A stretch of DNA of 40,437 bases from an uncultured Spirochaetaceae bacterium (GCA_944392735.1 CALXXR010000113.1:1-40437); one strand, 5' to 3'. Shown: positions 7,659 through 15,764, counted from the stretch's first letter. Notes: a model not told the origin generated them from the letters alone. Numbers and translations: made by a program.

Positions 7659-7740
7659 TTTCCCTCATCTTTTCGGAATAATCAGGAAAATTTGGCTCAT
7701 TTTTTCGGAGAAATCCATAGAATTTGGCTCATTTTTTCGG
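7657..7740 (+). repeat. Three tandem repeats of 32-bp period before the AAA/DUF4143 gene
   Basis: A 20-mer, AATTTGGCTCATTTTTTCGG, occurs exactly at 7689-7708 and 7721-7740. A third copy with four changes lies at 7657-7676, overlapping the stop codon of the lon-like gene. The period is 32 bp both times, with unrelated 12-nt spacers. The core CTCATNTTTTCGG is conserved in all three. The array ends just before the -35 box of the next gene. Three close iterons next to a promoter look like a binding array for a regulator; a CRISPR is excluded by the short spacers. Confidence 0.8.
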
Positions 7741-7747
7741 CAATTCG

Positions 7748-7776
7748 TTGCATTTAATATGATTATCGCTTATCCT
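7748..7776 (+). promoter_or_regulatory. Promoter of the AAA/DUF4143 gene
   Basis: TTGCAT (7748-7753), a 17-nt spacer and TATCCT (7771-7776) precede the ATG at 7793 by 16 nt, giving a leader of about nine bases. Only a weak purine stretch (GAGAGCAGG) precedes the start. Confidence 0.6.
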
Positions 7777-7792
7777 TAAATCAGAGAGCAGG

Positions 7793-9133
7793 ATGTATCT
7801 GAGAAGAAAAATCGACAGCTACCTGACGACCTGGAAGGAAGACATAAAGCGAAAGCCCCTTATCGTAAAGGGCTGCCGTCAGATCGGCAAGACTGAATCC
7901 ATCAGGCATTTTGCTTCGCAGCATTACGACAGGCTCATCGAAATCAATTTCATCCTCGAGCCGAAATACAAGGCAATTGCATCGGACGGGTATACAGCTG
8001 GAGACATCATACGGAATATCACATTGATCGATCCCTCAAAGCGGATAATACCAGGGAAGACCCTGATATTCTTCGATGAACTGCAGGAGTTCCCTGAAAT
8101 ATCCACATCATTCAAGTCATTTGCTTCATGCCGCGACGTGGATGTCATCGCCTCGGGATCCATGCTGGGAATCAGCTACCAGAGAGTCGAAAGCATCAGC
8201 GTCGGATATAAAACGGATTATCAGATGCGCTCAATGGATTTCGAGGAATTCCTGTGGGCGAATGGATATGGCGAAGACCTAAGTGAGGCGCTGCTCAGCC
8301 ATATGGTCGGTTCCATCCCATTGTCTCAAGCCATCAATGAGCAGCTGCACCTGATGCATCTCCATTATTCGATTCTCGGAGGAATGCCAGCTGTCGTTTC
8401 CTCATTCATCGAAAGCGGAACATTCTCGGGCACCCTCGATGTGCAAAGACAGCTTGTCGAAGACTTCAGGGAGGATATATCCAAGTATGCCCAAGGTCTC
8501 GATCAAGGACGGATCCGCAACGTCTTCGATCATATTCCGGCACAGCTTGCAAAGAAGAATAGGAAGTTCCAGATTTCGAAGATCGACAGGAATGCGAAGT
8601 TCAGGGATTACAGGGGGTGCATCGAATGGCTTTCCGATGCCGGTATCGTCAATGTATGCTATGCATTGAATTTCCCGGAGCTCCCGCTGAAAGGCAACTA
8701 CGACGACTCAAAATGCAAGCTCTATATGGCAGACACGGGGCTGCTCATATCCATGCTCGATGACGAGGCGCAGGAAGACCTCAGGAAAAACAGGAACCTT
8801 GGAATCTACAAAGGGGCCATCTACGAGAATATAGCCGCAGAAGCGCTGGCAAAAAGCGGATACGGCCTATTCTACTTCAAGAAGGATGATTCTACGCTTG
8901 AAGAGGACTTCTTCATCCGCTCTGCAACCAGCCTGATCCCAGTCGAAGTGAAGGCTGCCAACGGATACTCGAAATCACTGAGGACATTGATCGAGAGCAG
9001 GCACTATCCGGATATCCGCATGGGAATAAAGCTTACAGGAGGCAATATCGGCGTAAAGGATGGAATATATACCTTCCCTGCATTCTGCGCATTCCTGCTA
9101 CGAAGCTGGATCGAAGCCGCGGAAATCAGATGA
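7793..9133 (+). CDS. ATPase with AAA_14 and DUF4143 domains
   Basis: This 446-residue protein has Walker A in VKGCRQIGKTES (residues 26-37) and Walker B in KTLIFFDELQEFPE. The arginine-rich sensor region is followed by the FEEFLWANGY segment typical of this family. The C-terminal DUF4143 part shows CKLYMADTGLL, GAIYENIAAEAL and a nuclease-like fold motif with LEEDFFI and LIPVEVKAAN, as in PD-(D/E)xK enzymes. Function in the family is unproven; many copies are spread by transfer and vary between strains. Codon use looks richer in A and T than in the neighbouring housekeeping genes, which supports transfer. It converges with the SpoU-type gene with two bases between the stops, and 32-bp repeats precede its promoter. 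Confidence 0.85.
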   Translation: MYLRRKIDSYLTTWKEDIKRKPLIVKGCRQIGKTESIRHFASQHYDRLIEINFILEPKYKAIASDGYTAGDIIRNITLIDPSKRIIPGKTLIFFDELQEFPEISTSFKSFASCRDVDVIASGSMLGISYQRVESISVGYKTDYQMRSMDFEEFLWANGYGEDLSEALLSHMVGSIPLSQAINEQLHLMHLHYSILGGMPAVVSSFIESGTFSGTLDVQRQLVEDFREDISKYAQGLDQGRIRNVFDHIPAQLAKKNRKFQISKIDRNAKFRDYRGCIEWLSDAGIVNVCYALNFPELPLKGNYDDSKCKLYMADTGLLISMLDDEAQEDLRKNRNLGIYKGAIYENIAAEALAKSGYGLFYFKKDDSTLEEDFFIRSATSLIPVEVKAANGYSKSLRTLIESRHYPDIRMGIKLTGGNIGVKDGIYTFPAFCAFLLRSWIEAAEIR

Positions 9134-9135
9134 CT

Positions 9136-9888
9136 TCAGACCTTAAGGCTCTCGATCCACTTATACAGCAGTATCGCTGTCGCGGAGGCTACGTTTATCG
9201 AGCCTTTTGCGCCAAGCTGGGGGATGGAGACGATGCCGGCAGATGATTCCGCCAAGGCTCTGGCCTCCTTCGTGATGCCTGTCTCCTCCGATCCTATGAT
9301 GCATATGCCCCTTTCAGGGAAGCGGAAATCCCTTATGTCAGACCCGCCCACCTCAAGCGCGAACACCGGCAGGTTCTGTGGAAGCGAATCCAGCTCGCCT
9401 TCCCTCCAGGGAATTGCGTCTATGGTTCCTCGCGAGGTCCTGTATGCCCTCTGGTGCTCCGGGGATGCGGTTCCCGGTGCAAGGACGATCTCCTTGACGC
9501 CGAATGCCTCCGCATTGCGGAATATGGCTCCTACGTTATATGGGGAGCGCAGATGATCGAGGAAGAGCATATGATCCAGAACCTTGCGGCTGGACCAGTC
9601 GATCTCGCCATCCTCCGTCCTGCGGTCCCAGTCCGACGGACTGTCGCCGAGGATCGACAGCACGTGGTAGTAGATATCCTCGTATCCAACGCCCCTGCCC
9701 TTCTCGAAGAACCTCCTGAGCTTCGAGGCATCCTCGGCATCGACGAGATCCGAGGAGACGATTATATCCAGAACATCCTCCAGGAATCCTGGCTCCGTGT
9801 CCTCGGTATTGGCTTCATGGAAGACATCCGCGGCCTTCCTGAGCTGAACCCTCGCCTTAAGGCTCCGGATCTTCTTCAGCGTTATCAT
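9136..9888 (-). CDS. SpoU/TrmH-family RNA 2'-O-methyltransferase
   Basis: This 250-residue SPOUT enzyme has an N-terminal helical extension of about 100 residues and a C-terminal trefoil-knot domain. The three SpoU motifs are clear: SPYNVGAIFRNAEAFG (motif 1), CIIGSEETGI (motif 2) and VSIPQLGAKGSINVASA (motif 3). It would transfer a methyl group from S-adenosylmethionine to a ribose 2'-OH in rRNA or tRNA; the target base cannot be told. The N-terminal extension is unlike the short substrate-binding domain of RlmB. It overlaps the end of rsmI by 32 bases and has GGAGG six bases before the ATG, so the two RNA methylases form one operon. Confidence 0.9.
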   Translation of the reverse strand: MITLKKIRSLKARVQLRKAADVFHEANTEDTEPGFLEDVLDIIVSSDLVDAEDASKLRRFFEKGRGVGYEDIYYHVLSILGDSPSDWDRRTEDGEIDWSSRKVLDHMLFLDHLRSPYNVGAIFRNAEAFGVKEIVLAPGTASPEHQRAYRTSRGTIDAIPWREGELDSLPQNLPVFALEVGGSDIRDFRFPERGICIIGSEETGITKEARALAESSAGIVSIPQLGAKGSINVASATAILLYKWIESLKV

Positions 9889-10561
9889 CAGCGACCTCCG
9901 GGACCACTATGACTGCGAACTCGCCCTTTATCCTGTCCTTGGCCTTCAGCGCCTCGATGGCTTCGGAGATGTCTCCGCAGATGATCTCCTCATGCGCCTT
10001 CGTGAGCTCGCGTCCTATCACGACGCGGCAATCACCGGCATCCCTGACATCCTCCAGCATCTTGAGGATGCGGAACGGAGACTCATAGATGATGAAGGCG
10101 CTGCCTGCAGCGAAGAGCTCGGAAAGCCTTCTCGACCGCCTGCCCTTCTTCGGCGAAAGGAAACCCTCGAAGGTGAAGCTCTTCCCGATGTTCCCTGCAG
10201 CGGAGACAAGCGTCACGACAGCAGATGCCCCGGGAATGGGAACGACGCGATGATTGCCATCCTGCCTGACGCGCTCTGCAAGCCTTGCTCCCGGATCTGA
10301 GACGCCAGGGGTGCCTGCATCGGAGCAGTAGGCCACGTTCAGGCCGCTGTCCAGAAGCTCGAGTATGCCCTTCGAGCTCTCCTCCTCATTATGCGCATGG
10401 CAGGCGATGAGGCGCTTGCGTATCCCATAATGGGAGAGAAGCTGCATCGTATGCCTTGTATCCTCGCAGGCGATCACATCGACCTCACCAAGCACTCTCA
10501 CTGCCCTGTATGTGATATCCTCGAGGTTCCCTATCGGGGTCGCAACCATATATAGGTCCAT
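9857..10561 (-). CDS. rsmI: 16S rRNA 2'-O-methyltransferase RsmI
   Basis: This 234-residue tetrapyrrole-methylase-fold enzyme methylates the ribose of C1402 in 16S rRNA in the E. coli case. Motifs seen are MVATPIGNLEDIT at the N-terminus, DVIACEDTRHTMQLLSHYGI, CHAHNEEE, YCSDAGTPGVSDPG and VPIPGASAVVTLVSAAG. FLSPKKGRRSRRL and FYESPFR-type blocks follow. The start at 10561 gives MDLYMVATPIGNL; it lies seven bases after TAGAAT and has no ribosome-binding site, so the mRNA is probably leaderless. It is divergent from the PspC-domain gene and is followed by an overlapping SpoU-type gene. Confidence 0.93.
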   Translation of the reverse strand: MDLYMVATPIGNLEDITYRAVRVLGEVDVIACEDTRHTMQLLSHYGIRKRLIACHAHNEEESSKGILELLDSGLNVAYCSDAGTPGVSDPGARLAERVRQDGNHRVVPIPGASAVVTLVSAAGNIGKSFTFEGFLSPKKGRRSRRLSELFAAGSAFIIYESPFRILKMLEDVRDAGDCRVVIGRELTKAHEEIICGDISEAIEALKAKDRIKGEFAVIVVPEVADDNAEEDPEP

Positions 10562-10568
10562 ATACCAG

Positions 10569-10597
10569 ATTCTACAGGAGGCGGCAGAGGCATTCAA
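10569..10597 (-). promoter_or_regulatory. Promoter of rsmI, leaderless type
   Basis: On the minus strand TTGAAT (10597-10592), a 17-nt spacer and TAGAAT (10574-10569) are followed by CTGGTAT and the ATG. The expected start of transcription falls on the start codon. This is one of the best examples of the leaderless geometry in the window. Confidence 0.65.
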
Positions 10598-10679
10598 TCG
10601 CCGAGGAAAGCATATATTCCATATCATCCCCTTTCATAACATCATCGAAGATGCCACAATGGAGGCAGGAGGATGATCG

Positions 10680-11021
10680 ATGAGGACAAGACGATGGACG
10701 CGTTCGCCGAGGGGCACGATCTTCGGCGTTGCCACGGGGCTGGCGGAATGGAAGGATCTGGATCCGAGGATGACCAGGATCATCGTCTTCCTGATCGTGC
10801 TGCTCACTGGCCTATTCCCCGGCATCGTCATCTACCTCCTTCTTGCCATCATCCTTCCGCAGCAGACTGCAGGCGATGAGGTCGACGGAGAAGACCCGAT
10901 CGATGTCTCCTTCGAGGAAGCCGACGATGAGGAGTCGCTCAGACGGGAGTATGAGGACCTCAGGCGCAGGATGAAGGATGTGGAGGAGCGCCTGAACCGG
11001 AAGGAGCGTAGAGGAAGCTGA
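10680..11021 (+). CDS. PspC-domain membrane protein
   Basis: This 113-residue protein begins with a PspC-like block: arginine-rich residues, then GTIFGVATGLAEW, DPRMTRIIVFLIVLL and a hydrophobic stretch ending IYLLLAIILP (residues 29-61). The C-terminal 40 residues are strongly charged and probably form a coiled coil (LRREYEDLRRRMKDVEERL). PspC proteins sense or protect against envelope stress in enterobacteria; here there is no pspA or pspB nearby, so only a general envelope role can be proposed. A strong GGAGG lies seven bases before the ATG. Lone PspC-domain proteins of this size are common. Confidence 0.8.
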   Translation: MRTRRWTRSPRGTIFGVATGLAEWKDLDPRMTRIIVFLIVLLTGLFPGIVIYLLLAIILPQQTAGDEVDGEDPIDVSFEEADDEESLRREYEDLRRRMKDVEERLNRKERRGS

Positions 11022-11032
11022 AGCGGCAGATT

Positions 11033-11079
11033 GTTGCGCTTTTGTTGCGTGCTGTTGCTTTTATTGCAAAGCTGTTGAA
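11033..11079 (+). repeat. Phased GTTGC array upstream of carAB
   Basis: GTTGC occurs at 11033, 11044 and 11054, with related ATTGC at 11063 and GTTGA at 11074. Steps are 11, 10, 9 and 11 bp, close to one helical turn, so the copies would face the same side of the DNA. The last copy overlaps the -35 box of the carA promoter. A binding array for a pyrimidine or arginine regulator is possible but not shown. Confidence 0.6.
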
Positions 11080-11104
11080 GGCCTGATTCGATTCACTGTA
11101 CTAT
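11075..11104 (+). promoter_or_regulatory. Promoter of carAB
   Basis: TTGAAG (11075-11080), an 18-nt spacer and TACTAT (11099-11104) precede the carA ATG by 14 nt, so the untranslated leader would be only about seven bases, GAAAAACG, with no good ribosome-binding site. The start is therefore close to leaderless. Confidence 0.55.
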
Positions 11105-11118
11105 TGTGCGGAAAAACG

Positions 11119-12219
11119 ATGGACAGAACGGCAATACTCAGACTAAAGGACGGAACGGAGTACACCGGAACGGCTTTCGGTGCCGACAGCGGCATCAGCA
11201 TCGGGGAGGTCGTGTTCAATACCGGCATCCCCGGATACCAGGAGATACTCACCGATCCATCCTATTCAGGGCAGATCGTGACATTGACCAGCCCGATGAT
11301 CGGAAATTACGGAATTTCTGCGGAAGACAACGAGAGCAGCGGGATAAAAGCCGCTGCCCTTATTGTGAAGAAGCTCTACAGGGGCCCTGTGATGGAGGGC
11401 CGCATCACGCTCGATGAATTCATGAGCCGAAGCGGCATCACGGGCATCGAGGGCGTCGACACACGCTCCCTCACGCTCCACCTACGCGACCATGGCTCGC
11501 AGAATGCCGCCATATTCACGCCCGATAGGCGCGAAGAGGCGAAAGAGCTGCTTGCTTCATTCCCGGACATCACGGAGAGGGCGCTCATCGATGGCGTCTC
11601 CGTCAAGGATAGGATCGTCGATCCCGATTTGGGAGAAGGCTTCTGCAAGGCTCCGGAGAAGCCGGTCAAGCGCTTCGCGCTCGTAGACTACGGCATCAAG
11701 CGCTCGATCATCGAATGCCTCTATAAGAGGGGTGTCTCCGTGGTGCTCCTCCCCCACGACGCAACGGCCGAGGACGTGCTGGCGGAGGATCCCGATGCGC
11801 TCTTCCTCTCCAATGGACCAGGGGATCCTGCACTCCTCACCGATGCGGTGGAGATGACGAGGAGCCTGATCGGGAAGCTCCCCATCGAGGGAATCTGCCT
11901 CGGGCATCAGATCATCACGATCGCGATCGGAGGAAGGACGGAGAAGATGAAGTTCGGACATCATGGCTCGAACCAGCCTGTGAGGGACACCGTCACGGGC
12001 CGCACCTTCGTCACCGCTCAGAACCATGGCTTCATGACCGTACGCTCATCGCTTCCGAAGACGACGTCGATCTGGTTCGAGAACGCCAATGATCAGACGG
12101 TCGAGGGACTTTATGACGAGACGCTCAACGTGCGCTCGGTGCAGTTCCACCCTGAAGCGGCTCCTGGACCCGAGGAAGCCGAGGCGATATTCGATGCATT
12201 CCTGGAGAAAGCCAGATGA
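11119..12219 (+). CDS. carA: Carbamoyl-phosphate synthase small (glutaminase) subunit
   Basis: This 366-residue subunit cleaves glutamine and passes ammonia to CarB to make carbamoyl phosphate for pyrimidines and arginine. The N-terminal CarA domain begins AILRLKDGTEYTGTAFG. The C-terminal class I amidotransferase domain shows LFLSNGPGDP, the nucleophile in IEGICLGHQII, the KFGHHGSNQPV block and the His-Glu pair in VQFHPEAAPGP. The ATG at 11119 is chosen over an in-frame TTG at 11104 because the TTG is part of the -10 box. The stop overlaps the carB start as ATGA, so the subunits are made together. Confidence 0.96.
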   Translation: MDRTAILRLKDGTEYTGTAFGADSGISIGEVVFNTGIPGYQEILTDPSYSGQIVTLTSPMIGNYGISAEDNESSGIKAAALIVKKLYRGPVMEGRITLDEFMSRSGITGIEGVDTRSLTLHLRDHGSQNAAIFTPDRREEAKELLASFPDITERALIDGVSVKDRIVDPDLGEGFCKAPEKPVKRFALVDYGIKRSIIECLYKRGVSVVLLPHDATAEDVLAEDPDALFLSNGPGDPALLTDAVEMTRSLIGKLPIEGICLGHQIITIAIGGRTEKMKFGHHGSNQPVRDTVTGRTFVTAQNHGFMTVRSSLPKTTSIWFENANDQTVEGLYDETLNVRSVQFHPEAAPGPEEAEAIFDAFLEKAR

Positions 12220-15200
12220 GAAGAGATGATATACACCACATACTTGTCATAGGCTCGGGCCCGATCGTCATCGGACAGGCCTGCGAATTCGACTACTCGG
12301 GAAACCAGGCTGTGAGGGCTCTCAAGGAGGAGGGATACGAAGTGTCCCTGATCAACCCGAACCCCGCTACCGTGATGACGACCCCCGGGCTTGCGGACCA
12401 CATCTTCCTCGAGCCGCTGAAGAAGGAGTACATAGAGCGCATCTTCGATCAGGTGGGACCCGATGCGATCCTCTCCACGATGGGAGGCCAGACAGCGCTC
12501 AACCTCACGATGGAGCTCCAGAAGGAGGGCATCCTCGACAAATACGGGGTGAAGGTCATAGGCGCGTCCGCCGATGCCATCGAGAAGGCAGAGGACAGGG
12601 GCAAGTTCAAGGACATCGTCACATCCCTTGGCTATGAGAGCGCAAGAAGCGGCATCGCCCACTCGATAGAGGATGCCATCGCAATAAAGGAGAGGATCCC
12701 ACTTCCGCTCATCATCAGGCCATCGTTCACGCTTGGCGGAATGGGAGGTTCGATCGCGGAGACGGAGGAGGACTTCATCCCCCTCTGCGAGCATGCGCTG
12801 GAGATGAGCCCCGTGCATGAGATCCTCATCGAGGAATCCCTCATCGGATGGAGGGAGTTCGAGATGGAGGTCATGAGGGACCGCAAGGACAACGCCATCA
12901 TCGTCTGTTCGATAGAGAACGTCGATCCGATGGGCGTGCACACGGGCGACTCGATCACCATCGCCCCCATCCAGACGCTCAACGACAGGGAATACCAGAG
13001 GATGAGGACAGCATCGATAGAGATCCTCCGTGCCGTCGGCGTCGACTGCGGCGGATCGAACGTGCAGTTCGCCCTCTCCCCCGACCACTCCAGGATGATC
13101 GTCATAGAGATGAACCCAAGGGTCTCGAGATCCTCCGCGCTGGCAAGCAAGGCCACGGGATTCCCGATTGCGAGGATCTCCGCCAAGCTCGCGGTCGGCT
13201 ACACGCTCGACGAGGTGAAGAACGAAATCACAGGCGAGTCCGTCTCCTGCTTCGAACCGGCATTGGACTATGTCGCGGTGAAGGTTCCGCGCTTCGAGCT
13301 CGAGAAGTTCCCACTCGAGGCATCGGCGCTCGGCACGCAGATGAGATCGGTGGGAGAGACGCTCGCCCTTGGACGGACGGCGCTGGAGGCGATGAACAAG
13401 GCCTTCAGATCCTCAGAGCAGAAGCTTGAGGGCATCATGCCATTGGATGAGTCGAAGTACGATGCCGACCTTCTGCTGAGGTCGGCGCATCCGCTCAGAT
13501 ACCTTGCCGCGTTCACTGCCATCAAGAAGGGCGAGACGGATCTCGAAAAGCTCTCGAAGACGACAGGATTCGACATCTACTTCCTCCAGCTGCTTGTCGA
13601 GGAGAAGGAGATGGAGGACGAGCTTGCCAAGGGCAGCCTCGATGACGATCTCTACCTCAGGGCGAAAAAGGCCGGCCTCTCGGACAAGCGCATCGAGCAG
13701 CTCTCGGGCTGCAGCAGGCCGCAGCATCTCGTGCCGGCCCGCCATTACGTCGATACATGCGCGGGCGAATTCGAGGCCCTCACGCCCTACTGCTACACCT
13801 CCTATGGAGAAGGCGACGAGGGAACGGGGCTGGGAAAGGATGCCGTCATCATCGTAGCCTCCGGCCCGAACAGGATCGGCCAGGGGCTGGAGTTCGACAC
13901 ATGCTGCACGCTCTCGTCGCGCGCCTTCCGCCGCCTGGGCAGGAAGACGGTGATGATCAACAGCAATCCGGAGACCGTATCCACGGACTACAACACATCC
14001 GACAGGCTGTACATCGCTCCGCTGACAGCGGAGGATGTCCTGGCGATCATGGAGAAGGAAGGCACGAAGGATGTCGTGGTGCAGCTGGGAGGCCAGACCC
14101 CGCTGAACATGGCCGCGGAGCTCGAAAGGAACGGCGCGCACATCATCGGCACGTCGCTGAAGAGCATCGACGAGACCGAGGACAGGGGACTGTTCTCGCA
14201 GGTCGTGAAGAAGCTCGGACTGAGGCAGCCTGAGAACAGAAGCGCCGCATCGGTGTCCGAGATCAAGGAGAAGGCGCACGAGATAGGCTTCCCGGTCCTT
14301 CTGAGGCCTTCGTTCGTCCTTGGAGGAAGGGCAATGTTCATCGCATACGACGATGACGGCCTTGAGGAGTTCATGAAGAAGCCGGAGGTGACGGTATCCG
14401 AGGATTCCCCGGTCCTGGTCGATCAGTTCCTCGAGGATGCATTCGAGTATGACCTCGATGCGGTATCGGACGGAAGATCGGTCTACATCGGAGGCATACT
14501 CCAGCACATCGAGGCGGCAGGCATACATTCCGGCGACAGCGCCGCTGTATTCCCGCCCTACAAGAGCAAGCCGGAGATCCTCCAGGAGATGAGGGAGTGG
14601 ACGCTCCGCCTCGCAAGGCACCTCAACGTGCAGGGGCTCATGAACATCCAGTTCGCGGAGAAGGATGGGAAGCTCTACATCATCGAGGTCAATCCCAGGG
14701 CAAGCCGCACTGTTCCGTTCATCTCCAAATCCAGCGGCGTCGATCTCGTGGATGCCGCCGTCCGCGTGTGGCAGGGAGAGGATCTCGTAGCCCAGGGCCT
14801 CGTGAAGAGCGAGGGAAGCTGGGGCGAGGGACGCTGCATCACGGGATGGGCGATCAAGGAGGCCGTATTCTCCTTCGACCGCTTCCCGCATGTCGATCCC
14901 GCGCTCGGACCGGAGATGAGAAGCACGGGAGAGGTCGTCGGCTATGGGCGTACCTTCGGAGAAGCCTACGCCAAGAGCCAGGCTGCGGCATTCAACAAGC
15001 TGCCTGTATCAGGGCGCGTGATCATAAGCGTCAATAGCAAGGACCGCAAGACGATCGTTCCTATCGCCAAGGCGCTCGAGGAGCTTGGATTCCACATCCT
15101 CGCCACCAAGGGCACCGCAAGGGACCTCTACAGCGAAGGCATACTCGCGGATGTCGTGCTGAAGACGCAGGACGGGCATCCCAACATCGTGGACTACATC

Positions 15201-15404
15201 AGGGAGCGCAAGGCAGATCTGATCATAAACACCCCAATGGGATTCCGGGCAAGGCAGAGCGATGACGATATCCGAACGGAGGCCGTAAGGGCGCACATCC
15301 CCTACACGACCACAACGAGCGCGGCAAAGGCCGCAGTCGAGGCGATCCGCTATCTGCAGGAGAACCGGTTCATCGTCCGAGAGCTCCCGAGGGGGAATCG
15401 CTGA
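12216..15404 (+). CDS. carB: Carbamoyl-phosphate synthase large subunit
   Basis: This 1062-residue protein is close to the E. coli length. Two homologous ATP-grasp halves are visible. The first starts HHILVIGSGPIVIGQACEFD and contains LGGMGGSIAETEEDF. The second starts AVIIVASGPNRIGQGLEFDTC and contains LGGRAMFIAYDDD. The first half makes carboxyphosphate and carbamate, the second phosphorylates carbamate. The C-terminal MGS-like domain (from about residue 930, RVIISVNSKDRKTIV) normally binds allosteric effectors such as UMP and ornithine. A perfect terminator follows five bases after the stop, so carAB is a two-gene unit separate from aspS. Confidence 0.97.
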   Translation: MRRDDIHHILVIGSGPIVIGQACEFDYSGNQAVRALKEEGYEVSLINPNPATVMTTPGLADHIFLEPLKKEYIERIFDQVGPDAILSTMGGQTALNLTMELQKEGILDKYGVKVIGASADAIEKAEDRGKFKDIVTSLGYESARSGIAHSIEDAIAIKERIPLPLIIRPSFTLGGMGGSIAETEEDFIPLCEHALEMSPVHEILIEESLIGWREFEMEVMRDRKDNAIIVCSIENVDPMGVHTGDSITIAPIQTLNDREYQRMRTASIEILRAVGVDCGGSNVQFALSPDHSRMIVIEMNPRVSRSSALASKATGFPIARISAKLAVGYTLDEVKNEITGESVSCFEPALDYVAVKVPRFELEKFPLEASALGTQMRSVGETLALGRTALEAMNKAFRSSEQKLEGIMPLDESKYDADLLLRSAHPLRYLAAFTAIKKGETDLEKLSKTTGFDIYFLQLLVEEKEMEDELAKGSLDDDLYLRAKKAGLSDKRIEQLSGCSRPQHLVPARHYVDTCAGEFEALTPYCYTSYGEGDEGTGLGKDAVIIVASGPNRIGQGLEFDTCCTLSSRAFRRLGRKTVMINSNPETVSTDYNTSDRLYIAPLTAEDVLAIMEKEGTKDVVVQLGGQTPLNMAAELERNGAHIIGTSLKSIDETEDRGLFSQVVKKLGLRQPENRSAASVSEIKEKAHEIGFPVLLRPSFVLGGRAMFIAYDDDGLEEFMKKPEVTVSEDSPVLVDQFLEDAFEYDLDAVSDGRSVYIGGILQHIEAAGIHSGDSAAVFPPYKSKPEILQEMREWTLRLARHLNVQGLMNIQFAEKDGKLYIIEVNPRASRTVPFISKSSGVDLVDAAVRVWQGEDLVAQGLVKSEGSWGEGRCITGWAIKEAVFSFDRFPHVDPALGPEMRSTGEVVGYGRTFGEAYAKSQAAAFNKLPVSGRVIISVNSKDRKTIVPIAKALEELGFHILATKGTARDLYSEGILADVVLKTQDGHPNIVDYIRERKADLIINTPMGFRARQSDDDIRTEAVRAHIPYTTTTSAAKAAVEAIRYLQENRFIVRELPRGNR

Positions 15405-15408
15405 TACC

Positions 15409-15434
15409 AAGGCTCCGCAACATAGCGGAGCCTT
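15409..15434 (+). terminator. Intrinsic terminator after carAB
   Basis: AAGGCTCCGC (15409-15418) and GCGGAGCCTT (15425-15434) form a perfect 10-bp stem with loop AACATA, followed by CTTGTTCCT. It ends the carAB transcript and isolates the aspS leader. Confidence 0.85.
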
Positions 15435-15492
15435 CTTGTTCCTAACATTTGTAAAGTATTATGCAAATCCGGGCATATATTGGCCCAGCTGT

Positions 15493-15523
15493 CCGCAAAC
15501 CGGAAAAACCAACCGGTTTACGG
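15493..15523 (+). repeat. Inverted repeat in the aspS upstream region
   Basis: CCGCAAACCGG (15493-15503) pairs with CCGGTTTACGG (15513-15523) at 10 of 11 positions around a 9-nt A-rich loop. It lies 11 bases before the AAGGAG of a short ORF. It could be an operator or an RNA hairpin. A possible -10 box TATTAT lies upstream at 15457, but its -35 box is unclear. Confidence 0.6.
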
Positions 15524-15546
15524 CTGATTTTCATAAGGAGAGTGAA

Positions 15547-15615
15547 ATGAACAGCCCGGAAACCCCGAAAGCATGCCCTGCGATCACATCGAAACCTGTC
15601 GAAAACTTCACCTGA
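15547..15615 (+). CDS. Possible 22-residue leader peptide before aspS
   Basis: An ATG six bases after AAGGAG (15535-15540) opens 22 codons: MNSPETPKACPAITSKPVENFT, then TGA. It is not rich in Asp, so a simple ribosome-stalling sensor of Asp-tRNA is not obvious. Pro is frequent (four of 22). It lies between an inverted repeat and an attenuator-like hairpin. Its coding status rests only on the ribosome-binding site and position; chance remains quite possible. Confidence 0.35.
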   Translation: MNSPETPKACPAITSKPVENFT

Positions 15616-15656
15616 TTTTCATTTTCAAAAACAGTGAAACATGCGATATTACAGGT

Positions 15657-15724
15657 AGCGAGCATGAACGCAGAAAACCTCAGATCCCCCCACGGACAAA
15701 CAGCGCATGCTCGCTTTTCTTTTG
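15657..15724 (+). terminator. Attenuator-like hairpin upstream of aspS
   Basis: AGCGAGCATG (15657-15666) pairs perfectly with CATGCTCGCT (15706-15715) over 10 bp, enclosing 39 nt, and is followed by TTTTCTTTTG. The shape is a terminator with a large loop. CTGATTTTCAT is also repeated at 15524 and 15612, each copy followed by AGTGAAA. Together with the short ORF this suggests conditional termination ahead of aspS. No T-box (AGGGTGGNACCGCG) is present. Confidence 0.5.
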
Positions 15725-15764
15725 TCCTTTGAGATGGTATCATCCACGATATCCGGAGGAAACT

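Noticed and set aside
7657-7740. Short CRISPR array
   Set aside because: There are only three units with 12-nt spacers, one copy is degenerate and overlaps a stop codon, and there are no cas genes.
13413-14891. Minus-strand frame of 492 codons within carB
   Set aside because: It is antisense to carB throughout and has no motif or ribosome-binding site; it is a by-product of third-position GC.
15573-15764. 64-codon N-terminal extension of AspRS
   Set aside because: The extension passes through the hairpins of the leader and has no counterpart in the family. GGAGG stands before the ATG at 15765.
15435-15764. T-box riboswitch before aspS
   Set aside because: No T-box consensus or matching specifier loop could be found in the leader.
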